From Betaproteobacteria bacterium (GTDB taxonomy: Bacteria > Pseudomonadota > Gammaproteobacteria > Burkholderiales > Burkholderiaceae_C), in contig JADJWD010000007.1 of the NCBI GenBank assembly GCA_016716535.1, positions 1 to 64,000 of the forward strand: DNA of 64,000 bases. The letters run 5' to 3'. This document shows positions 18,324-27,368 of the stretch, one piece after another (positions within the stretch are counted from its first letter, which is position 1; every line of letters begins with the position of its first letter). The notes beneath the pieces are model-generated. The model searched no databases, was not told the DNA's origin, and saw only the letters and a list, made by a program, of their open reading frames with translations. The position numbers were made by a program, and so were the translations under genes.

Positions 18324-20060
18324 TCAGTAGCGCTCGAAGGCTTCGTCTTCCTCTTCGAGGCGCACCTGCACGCCCTTGGCCGCGGCGGCCTTCGGCGCAG
18401 GCGCGGCGGCCTTGGCCGGCGCGCTTGCGCGCGGGGCAGGGGCCGCATGCGCCGTGTGCGCAGCCGCGGCCTGCGCCGCTGGTTTCGCTTTCGCCGGCGC
18501 GCTGCGGGCACCGCGCTCGCCGCGCTCGTCGAGGCGGAAGTACGCCGCGGCCTCCTGCATCAGCACCGACTGGCTGGCCAGCTCCTGGCTCGTCGCGCTC
18601 ATCTGCTCGGCGGCGCTGGCGTTCTGCTGCGTCACCTTGTCCAGCTGCTGGATCGCGCGGTTGATCTGCTCGGCGCCGGCGTTCTGCTCAGACGACGCGG
18701 CGTTGATCTCCTTGACGAGCTCGGTCGTGCGCTGGATGTCGGGCAGCATCTCCTCGAGCATCTGGCCGGCGCGCTCGGCGACGCCGACGCTGGAGACCGA
18801 CAGCTCGTTGATCTCGTTGGCCGCGAGCTGGCTGCGCTCGGCGAGCTTGCGCACTTCGGAGGCGACGACCGCGAAGCCGCGGCCGTGTTCGCCGGCGCGC
18901 GCCGCCTCGATGGCCGCGTTCAGCGCCAGCAGGTCGGTCTGGCGCGCGATCTCCTGCACGATGCCGATCTTCTCGGCGATCGTGCGCATCGCGCCCACCG
19001 CCTGGCCGACCGACTCGTTGGTGTTGCGCGCGCCCTCGGCCGCCTTGACCGAGATCTTCGTCGTCTGCTGCGCGTTGTCGGCCGTCTGCCGGATGTTGGC
19101 GGCCATCTCTTCCATCGAGGCGCTCGCCTCCTCGGTGGAGCTGGCCTGCTCGGCGGCGCCTTGCGACAGCTCCTCGGACGATGACGAGAGCTCCTCGGCG
19201 CCGGCGGCCACGTTCTCGGCCGAGTCCTGCACGCGGCTGATCACGTCGCGCAGCCGCTTGACCATCTCGTTGAGGTTGCCGACGAGGTCGCCCACCTCGT
19301 CGCGAGCGCGGTAGTCCAGCGTCTTCGTCAGGTCGCCGCCGGCGATGCCCGCGGCCAGCTCGCCGGCGCGGCCGAGCGCGCGGGCGATCGCGAACGAGAT
19401 CCACAGCGCGATCGCGAGGCCCGAGATCGACACGATGGCCAGCAAGGCGATCAGCAGGTTGCGCGCGCTCTGGTACTCGGCGTCGGAGTCGGCCATCGCC
19501 TTGTCCATCATGGCCACGTTCTGTTTGGCGAGGTTGTCCAGCAGCTCCTCGGCCTTGTCGAGCGCCTGGCGCGCCTTGCCGCCGGACAGCTTCACCGCCT
19601 CGCGGTTGAGCTGCTCGGCGCGGTCCTTGCGCCCGGCGGCCAACTCCTTGGAGGCCTGCACCGTCAGCGAGAAGACCTCGCGCCGCACGGCCAGGTAGGC
19701 GGCCACGGCCTCCTTGGTCTGCTCCATCCAGGCCTTGCCCTCGGTGGTGGTGACGAGCGCGGCGACCTTCGCGTGCATCGCCTCGTACTCCTTGAGCAGC
19801 GCATCGCCGCGGCGGCTGGTCTCCTCGGTCTCGGCCACCGTCTCGGCGAGGATCAGGCTCTTCTCGTTGCGCCCGAGCGCGACGAGCTGGCGCTGCATCT
19901 CGGTCGTCAGCGCCACCTTCGGCGCCGTGCTCGAGCCGATCTCGTTGAGCATCTGGTTGACGGTGTTCAGCTTGCCGAGGCCGATGAACACGGCCGCCGC
20001 GCTGAGCACGATGACGAGCACGAAGGAGCTGAGCAGCTTCAGTTTGATGGTGAATCGCAT
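18324..20060 (-). CDS. Transmembrane methyl-accepting chemotaxis protein
   Basis: Chemoreceptor of 578 residues. TM1 is near 10-30. A helical four-helix-bundle type sensor region spans about 35-190 and includes the LNxxRxEK-like IGSSTAPKVALTTEMQRQ part. TM2 is near 197-218 and is followed by a HAMP domain. The signalling hairpin has EIARQTDLLALNAAIEAARAG and GFAVVASEVRKLAERS. The C terminus is Ala/Lys-rich and ends EEEDEAFERY, with no NWETF-type pentapeptide. GGAGAACCCCC before the ATG is a good ribosome site. About 150 bases separate it from cheA. Confidence 0.93.
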   Translation of the reverse strand: MRFTIKLKLLSSFVLVIVLSAAAVFIGLGKLNTVNQMLNEIGSSTAPKVALTTEMQRQLVALGRNEKSLILAETVAETEETSRRGDALLKEYEAMHAKVAALVTTTEGKAWMEQTKEAVAAYLAVRREVFSLTVQASKELAAGRKDRAEQLNREAVKLSGGKARQALDKAEELLDNLAKQNVAMMDKAMADSDAEYQSARNLLIALLAIVSISGLAIALWISFAIARALGRAGELAAGIAGGDLTKTLDYRARDEVGDLVGNLNEMVKRLRDVISRVQDSAENVAAGAEELSSSSEELSQGAAEQASSTEEASASMEEMAANIRQTADNAQQTTKISVKAAEGARNTNESVGQAVGAMRTIAEKIGIVQEIARQTDLLALNAAIEAARAGEHGRGFAVVASEVRKLAERSQLAANEINELSVSSVGVAERAGQMLEEMLPDIQRTTELVKEINAASSEQNAGAEQINRAIQQLDKVTQQNASAAEQMSATSQELASQSVLMQEAAAYFRLDERGERGARSAPAKAKPAAQAAAAHTAHAAPAPRASAPAKAAAPAPKAAAAKGVQVRLEEEDEAFERY

Positions 20061-20210
20061 GGGGGTTCTCCGTGGGAGGCGGGGCAGGCGGGGGAATCGT
20101 TGGGTGGCAGGGCGGGCGGCGCGCGCGGTCAGTGCGGCGGCGAGGCAGCAGCGGGCGCGCGCGGCGGGCCCGCGCCGGCGTGGCCGCGATGACCATGGCC
20201 GTGCGTGTGT

Positions 20211-22193
20211 TCAATGCACGGCGGCACGCGCTCTCTCCTTCTGGTCGACGTTGGCCAAGAGCGACGCGATGTCGAGGAAGAGCGCGATCTCGCCGCCACC
20301 CAGGAGGATGCTGCCGGCCAGCCCGTCGATGCCCTCGAACAGGCGGCCGAGCGGCTTGATCACCGCCTGCATGCCGCCGTACAGCCGCTCGACGACGAGG
20401 CCGACCTTGCGCCCGCCGTGGTGCACGACGACGACGTTCTCGCTCGGGCGCGCGTTGCCGTTGCGCGGCAGGCCGAACAGCTCGCGCAGGCGCACGTACG
20501 GCAGCATCTCGCCGTGCAGCGTCATGTAGTCGCAGCCGCCGGCGCGCTCTTCGAAGCCGATGCACTCGCCGACGCTTTCCAGCGGCACGACGAAGTGCGC
20601 ATCGCCGACACCGACGCGGAAGCCGTCGATGATGGCCAGCGTCAGCGGCAGCCGCACGGTGATGCGGCAGCCGGCGCCCGGCTCGCTGTGAATGTGGATC
20701 GAGCCGCGCAGCGCCTGGATGTTGCGCCGCACGACATCCATGCCGACACCGCGGCCGGACAGCTCGGTGACGCGCTCGGCGGTCGAGAAGCCGGGCTCGA
20801 AGATGAGGCGATGGATCTCGGCGTCGCTCGGCGTCGCGTTCGGCGCGACGAGGCCGCGCTCGGCGGCCTTGGCGAGGATGCGCCGCGTATCGAGCCCGCC
20901 GCCGTCGTCGGCGATCTCGATGACGATGCCGCCGGCCTCGTGCCGCGCCGACAACGCGAGCCGGCCGCGAGCCGGCTTGCCGCGTTCGAGGCGCAGCGCG
21001 GTGGGCTCGATGCCGTGGTCGATGCTGTTGCGCACCAGGTGCATCAGCGGGTCGCCGATCTGCTCGACGACCGACTTGTCGAGTTCGGTCTCGCCGCCGG
21101 ACAGCACGAGCTCGATGTCCTTGCCGAGTTCCTGCGACACGTCGCGCACGACGCGCTGGAAGCGGTTGAACGTGGCGGCGATCGGCACCATGCGCATCTG
21201 CATCGCCGCTTCGCGCAGCTCTTCGATGCGCCGCGCGACGATGCCCAGCGCTTCGTTCAGCTCGGTGTCGCCGCGGCGCTGCGCGAGCGCGCCGGCGCCG
21301 GCGCCGGCGATGACGAGCTCGCCGACCAGGTCCATCAACTGGTCGAGCTTGTCGGCGTCGACGCGGATCGAGCCTTTGGAGGTGGGGGCGGCGGGTTTGG
21401 TGTTGGTGGGATGGATGCTCGTGGCGCCGTTCGTCGGCTTCACGTCGGCCGACCTGGCGCGGATGTCGAGGTCACATTCGCCGCGCATGAAGGCGAAGGC
21501 TTCTTCGATGTCGCCGGCCGCGAGGTCACCTTCGATATCCAGCGCGAAGCCGAGGTACGACAGCTCGGGGTCGAACGGCTCCCAGGCGGGCAGCGCCTCG
21601 GCGGCCGTCGTGACGTCGAGTCGCTGCACGCGCTGGCCGAGTTGGGCGATCAGCCGCAGCGGATCGACACCGCGTTGAAAGATCTCGGGGCCCGGCTGAA
21701 GCGCGACGCGCCAGGCGCGGCCGGGGGTTCCAGCCGTGCGCCCATCGCTCACCGACGCGACAGCGGCGACAGCGGCGCCCGCGGCCGCGCATTCGAGCCA
21801 CGGCTGCAACTGCCGGCCGAGCGCTTCGCCGCGCGCCACCGTTTCGCGCGCCGCGTCGGCATCGGCCTCGAAGGCCGCGAGCAGCTCGCGCAGGTGGTCG
21901 GCGCAGCCGAGCATCACGGTGATCAGCGCCGGCTCGGCGCCGAGCGCGCCGTCGCGCATGCGGTCGAGCACGTTCTCGACGGCATGCATGAAGTGGCTGA
22001 TGTCGGGCGCCCCGGCCATGCCGGCGCTGCCCTTGATCGTGTGCGCGGCGCGAAAGGCGGTGTGGATCGTGCTGCCGTCGGCGCTGGCTTCTTGGCCGCC
22101 GCCGTGGCGCTCGAGCGCGAGCAGCGCGTCTTCCAGCGTCTGCAGCTGCTCGGCCGCTTCCTGCAGGAAGGTTTCCTTCAGGCTCTGGATCAC
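20211..22193 (-). CDS. cheA: Chemotaxis histidine kinase CheA
   Basis: Central kinase of the pathway, 660 residues. The Hpt domain holds the phosphorylated His51 in AFRAAHTIKGSAGM. An intermediate module (about 160-250, PGPEIFQRGVDPL) has a copy in the CheW-type gene at 16404. Then come the P3 dimerisation helices (KLDQLMDLVGELVI), the ATPase (HLVRNSIDHGIE, DDGGGLD, GRGVGMDVVRRNI) and a C-terminal CheW-like P5 domain. All kinase motifs are intact. The ATG overlaps the STAS stop by ATGA. Confidence 0.96.
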   Translation of the reverse strand: MIQSLKETFLQEAAEQLQTLEDALLALERHGGGQEASADGSTIHTAFRAAHTIKGSAGMAGAPDISHFMHAVENVLDRMRDGALGAEPALITVMLGCADHLRELLAAFEADADAARETVARGEALGRQLQPWLECAAAGAAVAAVASVSDGRTAGTPGRAWRVALQPGPEIFQRGVDPLRLIAQLGQRVQRLDVTTAAEALPAWEPFDPELSYLGFALDIEGDLAAGDIEEAFAFMRGECDLDIRARSADVKPTNGATSIHPTNTKPAAPTSKGSIRVDADKLDQLMDLVGELVIAGAGAGALAQRRGDTELNEALGIVARRIEELREAAMQMRMVPIAATFNRFQRVVRDVSQELGKDIELVLSGGETELDKSVVEQIGDPLMHLVRNSIDHGIEPTALRLERGKPARGRLALSARHEAGGIVIEIADDGGGLDTRRILAKAAERGLVAPNATPSDAEIHRLIFEPGFSTAERVTELSGRGVGMDVVRRNIQALRGSIHIHSEPGAGCRITVRLPLTLAIIDGFRVGVGDAHFVVPLESVGECIGFEERAGGCDYMTLHGEMLPYVRLRELFGLPRNGNARPSENVVVVHHGGRKVGLVVERLYGGMQAVIKPLGRLFEGIDGLAGSILLGGGEIALFLDIASLLANVDQKERARAAVH

Positions 22194-22504
22194 GACGCCT
22201 CCACGCCCGGGCCGCCAAGGCCGAACTCGGCCGCGAGCCCCAGCAGTTGCAGCGCATCGGCGACGGTGCGGCTCGGCTGCACGAGGCGCGTGTCATGCCC
22301 GCCGGCGCGCACGGCGCGAGTCCACGCGAGCAGCAGTTGCACGCCGGCCAGGTCGATGTCGGTGACGGCCGAGGCGTCCAGGTCGACCGCCGCGGCGAGG
22401 CCGCCAGGGTCGGGCAGCGCCGCCTTCAGCGCCGCGGCCTCGTGGATGCAGACCTCGGCCGGGAGCGAGAAAGCCCGCGCGTGCGTCGAAGCGTGTGTCG
22501 TCAT
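22190..22504 (-). CDS. STAS-domain protein
   Basis: 104-residue STAS (anti-sigma-factor-antagonist type) domain, first gene of the chemosensory operon. The core VDLDASAVTDIDLAGVQLLLAW is the STAS signature; Asp rather than Ser occupies part of the usual phospho-site region (TDIDLAG versus SSAG), so classical Ser phosphorylation is doubtful. It overlaps cheA by four bases. Single STAS proteins ahead of cheA occur in other Burkholderiales clusters. Its role there is not settled. Confidence 0.85.
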   Translation of the reverse strand: MTTHASTHARAFSLPAEVCIHEAAALKAALPDPGGLAAAVDLDASAVTDIDLAGVQLLLAWTRAVRAGGHDTRLVQPSRTVADALQLLGLAAEFGLGGPGVEAS

Positions 22505-22704
22505 GGGGTCCGGGTGGTTCGGGTGAGCCGAACCCTGTCGGACACGAGAGGGACGGCACCCCCCTTCTTTCGGACCCGCCACCGCCGGACCGGTGTCAGG
22601 CGCCCTCGACAGGACGCTGTCGAGATTCCCGGGCGGTGCTGTGGGGAATTCGTGATTGCGCGCCGGAGTGGCGCGCATTGAGAACTACCGCACGAGCGGC
22701 TCGG

Positions 22705-23172
22705 TCAGCGCGGCGTGTGCGCGGCCACGGCTGACGTGGCTTGCCAGGTGACGTTGCCTTTGTCGAACGATGGCGCCTTGGCCTTCTTCGTCTTGGGCAG
22801 CTCGGCGCGCGGGGCGGTGGCATTGCTGCGCTCGGCGGCGGCGCGCGTGTCGCGCGACCGATGGCGCCGCGCGCTCGATGCGACACCGGCCGTTTCGCGC
22901 GCCTCGCGCTCGCGCTTCAGTTGCTCGCCGAGCGCGCGCTCGCGCGCGGCCAGGCGCTTCGCGGCCTGCACGTCGGCTTCGGGGCGCGGCGCGGGCAGGG
23001 CAAGTTGGCGCCCGCCGGGGCACGGCGCATCGCTGTAGACGCGACCGTCGGGTCCGCAGCGCCAGGCGCTGGTGGCCAGCGGCTCGGCGGCGGTGGCGGC
23101 CAGCGCGCCAGCGGAGAAGAAGGCCGCGACCAGCGCAGCGATTCCTGCCATCCTCGAAGCGCGCATGTTCAT
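22705..23172 (-). CDS. Secreted DUF4124-like protein
   Basis: 155 residues. A signal peptide (about 1-25, with an Ala-rich cleavage region AGALAATAAEP) is followed by WRCGPDGRVYSDAPCPGG, the short DUF4124-type motif with two Cys. The rest is charged helix and a Lys/Thr-rich tail. The start at 23172 is chosen because GGAGG lies five bases before it, inside the end of pth; a second ATG follows at 23166. The function of the family is unknown. Confidence 0.78.
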   Translation of the reverse strand: MNMRASRMAGIAALVAAFFSAGALAATAAEPLATSAWRCGPDGRVYSDAPCPGGRQLALPAPRPEADVQAAKRLAARERALGEQLKREREARETAGVASSARRHRSRDTRAAAERSNATAPRAELPKTKKAKAPSFDKGNVTWQATSAVAAHTPR

Positions 23173-23173
23173 C

Positions 23174-23830
23174 TCAACCTCCGGCCTGGGTGTCCACATC
23201 CGGGCCCGCCGCCGCCTTCGCTTTCGGCGGCGCCGGCTTGTGCGCCCGCTGCGGCCCGGCGTGGACTTTCGCGAGCGCCTTGTCCATCTCGCCGGCCATC
23301 ATCAGCGGCGCGGCGGCAAGCGATTGCTCGATGGCCTTGCTGATCGCCTCGCGGTGGTCGGCCGACGGGCGCTTGAGCACGTAGTTCGCCACCTCGGCCT
23401 TCACGCCGGGGTGGCCGATGCCCAGCCGCAGCCGCCAGAAGTCCAGCGTGCCGAGCATCGCGTGGATGTCCTTCAGGCCGTTGTGACCGGCGGCGCTGCC
23501 GCCGAGCTTCAGCTTGGCCTGGCCGGGCTGCAGATCGAGCTCGTCGTGGATGACGAGGATCTGCCGCGGCTCGATCTTGAAGAAGCGCGCCAGCCCCGCG
23601 ACCGAGACGCCCGAGCGGTTCATGAAGGTCATCGGCTCGAGCAGCCAGATCGGCCCTCCATCACCCGCCTTGCCGTTCACGCGCGCCACCAGCGCCTGGT
23701 AGCTGCGCTCGGGCACGAGGTTCACGCGCAGCTCGGCGGCCAGCGCATCGAGCCACCAGAAGCCCGCGTTGTGCCGCGTCGCCTCGTATTCAGCGCCCGG
23801 GTTGCCCAGGCCGACGAACAAACGAATCAT
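23174..23830 (-). CDS. pth: Peptidyl-tRNA hydrolase
   Basis: Recycles peptidyl-tRNAs dropped by stalled ribosomes. 218 residues. Catalytic and substrate residues are present: GLGNPGAEYEATRHNAGF with the His, the Asn in FMNRSG, VIHDELDLQPG and GHNGLKDI. A C-terminal Lys/Pro/Ala-rich tail of about 25 residues is extra. It is downstream of rplY, separated by a strong terminator-like hairpin. Confidence 0.96.
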   Translation of the reverse strand: MIRLFVGLGNPGAEYEATRHNAGFWWLDALAAELRVNLVPERSYQALVARVNGKAGDGGPIWLLEPMTFMNRSGVSVAGLARFFKIEPRQILVIHDELDLQPGQAKLKLGGSAAGHNGLKDIHAMLGTLDFWRLRLGIGHPGVKAEVANYVLKRPSADHREAISKAIEQSLAAAPLMMAGEMDKALAKVHAGPQRAHKPAPPKAKAAAGPDVDTQAGG

Positions 23831-23862
23831 GGGCCGGGATTATCGGCAGCCCGAAAACAACG

Positions 23863-23885
23863 CGGCCTCACCGAGGGTGAGGCCG
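23863..23885 (-). terminator. Intrinsic terminator after rplY
   Basis: Perfect 10-bp stem (CGGCCTCACC / GGTGAGGCCG) with a 3-base loop. On the minus strand it is followed by CGTTGTTTTC. It lies between rplY and pth and would end the rplY message. A second 8-bp hairpin (23904-23926, CCGGCGGG / CCCGCCGG) lies just ahead of it. Confidence 0.7.
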
Positions 23886-23933
23886 TCGTCGGGGTGAAGT
23901 GCACCGGCGGGAGGCACCCCCGCCGGAGGGGAT

Positions 23934-24584
23934 TCACTTCTTGTTCTGCTTCTCGTCCTTCTTGGGCTTGGCCTTCTTGTCGGGCGCGGCGACCACCGGC
24001 GTGGTGGGCGCGGCTTCCTCGGTCTCGGCCTTGGGCACCGTCACCGAGACGATCACCGGGTTCAGCGTGCCGTGCTTGACGACCTTGAGACCCTCGGGCA
24101 GCTTCAGGTCGCTGGCGTGCAGGCTCTGGCCCTTGACGAGGCCCGACAGGTCGATCTCGACGAACTCCGGCAGCTTGGAGGCCAGGCACTCGATCTCGAT
24201 CTCGGTGGCGACGTGGCCGACCAGGCAGTGGTCGGTCTTCACCGCCGGCGAGTTCTCCTCGCCCTTGAAGTGCAGCGGCACCTTCTTGCGCAGCCGCGTC
24301 GTCTCGTCGACGCGCTGGAAGTCGATGTGCATGACGATCGGCTTCCACGCGTGCATCTGGAAGTCGCGCAGCAGCACCTTCTGGACATTGCCGGCCAGGT
24401 CCATCTCGAGGATGGAGCTGTGGAAGGCTTCCTTCTTCAGCGCGAAGAACAGCGCGTTGTGATCGAGCTCGATCATCTTGGGCGTGCCGGCACCGTAGAC
24501 GATGCCGGGCACCTTGTCGGCGCGGCGCAGGCGGCGGCTCGCTCCGGTCCCCTGCAGGCTGCGCTCATAGGCGGTGAACTTCAT
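23934..24584 (-). CDS. rplY: 50S ribosomal protein L25/general stress protein Ctc
   Basis: Binds 5S rRNA in the large subunit. 216 residues, the long Ctc form: an N-terminal L25 domain (1-95, with GASRRLRRADKVPGIVYGAG) and a TL5-like C-terminal beta domain, ending in a Lys-rich tail. The ATG at 24584 has GGAG upstream; the in-frame GTG two codons earlier is not needed. The prs-rplY-pth order is conserved in proteobacteria. Confidence 0.95.
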   Translation of the reverse strand: MKFTAYERSLQGTGASRRLRRADKVPGIVYGAGTPKMIELDHNALFFALKKEAFHSSILEMDLAGNVQKVLLRDFQMHAWKPIVMHIDFQRVDETTRLRKKVPLHFKGEENSPAVKTDHCLVGHVATEIEIECLASKLPEFVEIDLSGLVKGQSLHASDLKLPEGLKVVKHGTLNPVIVSVTVPKAETEEAAPTTPVVAAPDKKAKPKKDEKQNKK

Positions 24585-24658
24585 TTCCACTCCGATTGAA
24601 AAGGCGCCCGCGACCAGGCGCCGTGTGAAGGGTCAGGCATTCCGCCCAACCCGCCTGC

Positions 24659-24681
24659 GAGGCCGCCCGAAGGGTGGCCTC
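24659..24681 (-). terminator. Hairpin between prs and rplY
   Basis: 10-bp stem with one G-T pair. On the minus strand the loop is a TTCG tetraloop closed by C-G. No T-run follows, so it may be an attenuator or an RNA-stability hairpin rather than a full terminator. Confidence 0.45.
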
Positions 24682-24689
24682 GTTATCCT

Positions 24690-25652
24690 CTAGAAATTAT
24701 TGTTCTGCTCCGAGAACAACGACGTGACCGACTCGCCGTCGCTGATGCGGCGGATCGTCTCGGCGAACAGGAACGCCACCGACAGCTGGCGGATCTTCGG
24801 GTTGGCTTTCGCGGCGGCCGACAAGGGGATCGTGTTGGTGACGACCACCTCGTCCATCGCGCTCTTGGCGATGCGCTCCACGGCCGGGCCCGAGAACACC
24901 GGGTGCGTGCAGTACGCGTAGACGCTCTTGGCGCCACGCTCCTTCAGCACCTCGGCGGCCTTCACCAGCGTGCCGGCGGTGTCGATCATGTCGTCCATGA
25001 TCACGCAGTTGCGGCCATCGATCTCGCCGATGACGTGCATCACCTCGGAGACGTTGGCCGCCGCCCGGCGCTTGTCGATGATCGCGAGGTCACAGCCGAG
25101 CTGCTTGGCCAGTGCGCGCGCGCGCACGACGCCGCCCACGTCGGGGCTGACGACGACGAGGTTCGCGTAGCGCTTGCTCTTCAGGTCCGACAGCAGCACG
25201 GGGCTGGCGTAGATGTTGTCGACCGGGATGTCGAAGAAGCCCTGGATCTGGTCGGCGTGCAGGTCCATCGTCAGCACGCGCTCGACGCCCACCGTCTCGA
25301 GCAGGTTGGCGACCACCTTGGCGCTGATCGGCACGCGCGTGCTGCGCGGGCGGCGGTCCTGGCGCGCATAGCCGAAGTACGGGATCACCGCGGTGATGCG
25401 GCGGGCGCTGGCGCGCTTCATCGCATCGACCATCACGAGCAGCTCCATCAGGTACTCGTTGACCGGCGAGCAGGTCGGCTGCACGACGAACACGTCGCGT
25501 GCGCGCACGTTCTGGCGGATCTCGACGGTCACCTCGCCATCGGAGAAGCGGCCCACCGACGCGGCGCCGAGCTCGACGCCCAGGTGCGTGGCGATCTCCT
25601 GCGCCAGCACCGGGTTCGCGTTGCCGGTGAAGAGCACGGTGTTGAACAGCAC
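24690..25652 (-). CDS. prs: Ribose-phosphate pyrophosphokinase
   Basis: Makes PRPP from ribose 5-phosphate and ATP, the shared substrate of HisG and of nucleotide synthesis. Starting from the GTG at 25652 it has 320 residues, the family length, with a GCGGAG ribosome site eight bases upstream. An ATG at 25697 would add 15 atypical residues. Motifs: FTGNANPVLAQEIA, FSDGEVTVEIRQNVR, YFGYARQDRR and the PRPP loop VIMDDMIDTAGTL. Confidence 0.95.
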   Translation of the reverse strand: MLFNTVLFTGNANPVLAQEIATHLGVELGAASVGRFSDGEVTVEIRQNVRARDVFVVQPTCSPVNEYLMELLVMVDAMKRASARRITAVIPYFGYARQDRRPRSTRVPISAKVVANLLETVGVERVLTMDLHADQIQGFFDIPVDNIYASPVLLSDLKSKRYANLVVVSPDVGGVVRARALAKQLGCDLAIIDKRRAAANVSEVMHVIGEIDGRNCVIMDDMIDTAGTLVKAAEVLKERGAKSVYAYCTHPVFSGPAVERIAKSAMDEVVVTNTIPLSAAAKANPKIRQLSVAFLFAETIRRISDGESVTSLFSEQNNNF

Positions 25653-25750
25653 GGGTCGGACTCCGCGAGGGTGCTCCGGCAGGTGCGGCCCAACCATGTT
25701 CGGGCTGGCTGCCGGATCAGGAGCGGCGTGCGCCGCCCGGTGGCATGGTT

Positions 25751-25827
25751 TGGCAGGGGAGGAAGGACTCGAACCCTCGCATGTCGGAATCAAAATCCGA
25801 TGCCTTAACCAACTTGGCGACTCCCCT
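25751..25827 (-). tRNA. tRNA-Gln (TTG)
   Basis: Complete cloverleaf on the minus strand. The acceptor stem AGGGGAG pairs with CTCCCCT, the anticodon loop is TTTTGAT (anticodon TTG), the T loop is GTTCGAGTC, and CCA is encoded at 25751-25753. It sits between ispE and prs, its usual place in betaproteobacteria. Confidence 0.95.
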
Positions 25828-25866
25828 ACACCGGAGGCAGCGGTTCGATGAAAACCACTGCCACCT

Positions 25867-26799
25867 TCAACTTTCTCGGCCGGCCCAGTGCACCAGAGGG
25901 TGCCGGGCCAGCCCCTTGCACATCCGCCCCACCCATCCGGCCGGCAGACCGGCCGGGAAAACCGGCGCCGCTGCCGGCGCGGACATCGCCTCGGGGGAGG
26001 CGGCCGTGCCAGAACATGAATCCATCGTCTTCACTCTCGCGAAGACCGCACTGCCCGAGCCCGTCATGCGGCTGTTGCCGAAACGAACCTCGAGCCAGCG
26101 GGCGGCCGCCGCGACCTCGGGGCACCGGTCTTCGGCCGCGGGCTGCAGATCGTTCCTGCCGAAACCCTCGGCCGCCCAGCGGCCCTCGAAAGAGCCTGTG
26201 AGTATAACCGGCTCGGTATCGCGCCTCAGCAGCGGGTGAGTGAAGATCGCCCGGGTCTCGATCGAGGTCGGCGGCTTGACGACGGCGTAGGTCTGCGGCG
26301 GCACCACCACTGGCGTCAGCCGCTCGCCGATGCCTTCGACAAACGCGTTTTCACCGCCGATGAAGAACGGCACGTCCGCGCCGAGTTGCAGGCCGATGGC
26401 CGCCAGCCGTGCGCGCGGCCAGTTCAGGCTCCAGAGGCGATTCAGCGACAGCAACGTCGTCGCCGCGTCGGAGCTGCCGCCGCCCATGCCGGCGCCGGCC
26501 GGCAGGCGTTTGTCCAGGTGGATGTCGGCGCCGAGCGGGCAACCGCTTGCGGCCTGCAACGCGCGGGCGGCGCGCAGGCAGAGGTCGTCGGCGGGCAGGC
26601 CGACGCTCGCGCTGCCGGCCACGTCGTGACGGAAGAGCCGGCCGTCGTCGCGCCGCTCGAAGCTGAGCCGGTCGGCCCAGTCGATCAGCACGAACAGCGA
26701 CTGCAGCAGGTGGTAGCCGTCGTCGCGGCGGCCGACGACGTGCAGGAAGAGGTTGAGCTTCGCCGGCGCGGGCACGTCGTGCAGCGCGCGCAGCGTCAT
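25867..26799 (-). CDS. ispE: 4-diphosphocytidyl-2-C-methyl-D-erythritol kinase
   Basis: GHMP kinase of the MEP isoprenoid pathway. 310 residues. PAPAKLNLFLHVVGRRDDGYH is the substrate region, LPAGAGMGGGSSDAAT the ATP loop and RMTGSGSAVFA the third GHMP motif. The last 45 residues are Ala/Pro-rich and longer than in E. coli. The start overlaps the lolB stop by ATGA. Confidence 0.95.
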   Translation of the reverse strand: MTLRALHDVPAPAKLNLFLHVVGRRDDGYHLLQSLFVLIDWADRLSFERRDDGRLFRHDVAGSASVGLPADDLCLRAARALQAASGCPLGADIHLDKRLPAGAGMGGGSSDAATTLLSLNRLWSLNWPRARLAAIGLQLGADVPFFIGGENAFVEGIGERLTPVVVPPQTYAVVKPPTSIETRAIFTHPLLRRDTEPVILTGSFEGRWAAEGFGRNDLQPAAEDRCPEVAAAARWLEVRFGNSRMTGSGSAVFARVKTMDSCSGTAASPEAMSAPAAAPVFPAGLPAGWVGRMCKGLARHPLVHWAGRES

Positions 26800-27368
26800 G
26801 GCTTGGCTCCTTCGCGCGTTGCGCTGGCGCCAACCTCGGTGTCGAGCACGATGCGCACGGTCACCGCCGGCGGCCGGGCGCGCTTCGCTTCGATGCGGCC
26901 CTCAGCGTGGCGAGACAGATCGACAACCCAGCCGAGCTGTTCGAAGCCGGGCGGATTGGCCGACGGCACCACCGGCGCGCCGGGCCACGAGCGGCCGGCC
27001 AGCCAGTCGGGCCAGGCGTAGAGCGGCACGCGCTCGCCGAGGGCGCGATCGGCCAGGTCGTCCAGCGTCTCGAAGCGCATCTCGCCCTCGGAAGTGACGA
27101 GCCGCGCGTCGCCCGGCACCCAGCGCGCGCGGGCGAGCTGGGTGCCGAGTGGAGACAACAGCGTCAGCTCGCCGCGCGAGCCGTCGCCGCGCCACTCGAA
27201 GGCCGCGGTCTGGCTTTGCGCCGGCTGCGTCGGGGTGGCCTCGACGCGGACGCTTAAACGGCCGGCGGCGGTGAGCGGGAGCGTGTCGGCAGTGGGTGGG
27301 GTGGCGCAGCCGAGCAGGGCTGTCACTGCCGTGGCCAAACAAGCCACGCGCGTGAGGACGCGGCTCAC
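26796..27368 (-). CDS. lolB: Outer-membrane lipoprotein insertion protein LolB
   Basis: Receives lipoproteins from LolA and inserts them in the outer membrane. 190 residues from a GTG start that overlaps the TPR gene stop as GTGA. Signal peptide with lipobox LLGC (Cys near residue 21). LSVRVEATP, FEWRGDGSRGELTLLSPLGTQ and WPDWLAGR fit the LolB beta fold. The lolB-ispE order is the usual one. Confidence 0.92.
   Translation of the reverse strand: MSRVLTRVACLATAVTALLGCATPPTADTLPLTAAGRLSVRVEATPTQPAQSQTAAFEWRGDGSRGELTLLSPLGTQLARARWVPGDARLVTSEGEMRFETLDDLADRALGERVPLYAWPDWLAGRSWPGAPVVPSANPPGFEQLGWVVDLSRHAEGRIEAKRARPPAVTVRIVLDTEVGASATREGAKP

Noticed and set aside
20205..22526. Plus-strand open frame of 773 codons over cheA
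   Set aside because: Antisense shadow of cheA and the STAS gene; composition is His/Arg/Asp/Val repeats typical of such shadows.
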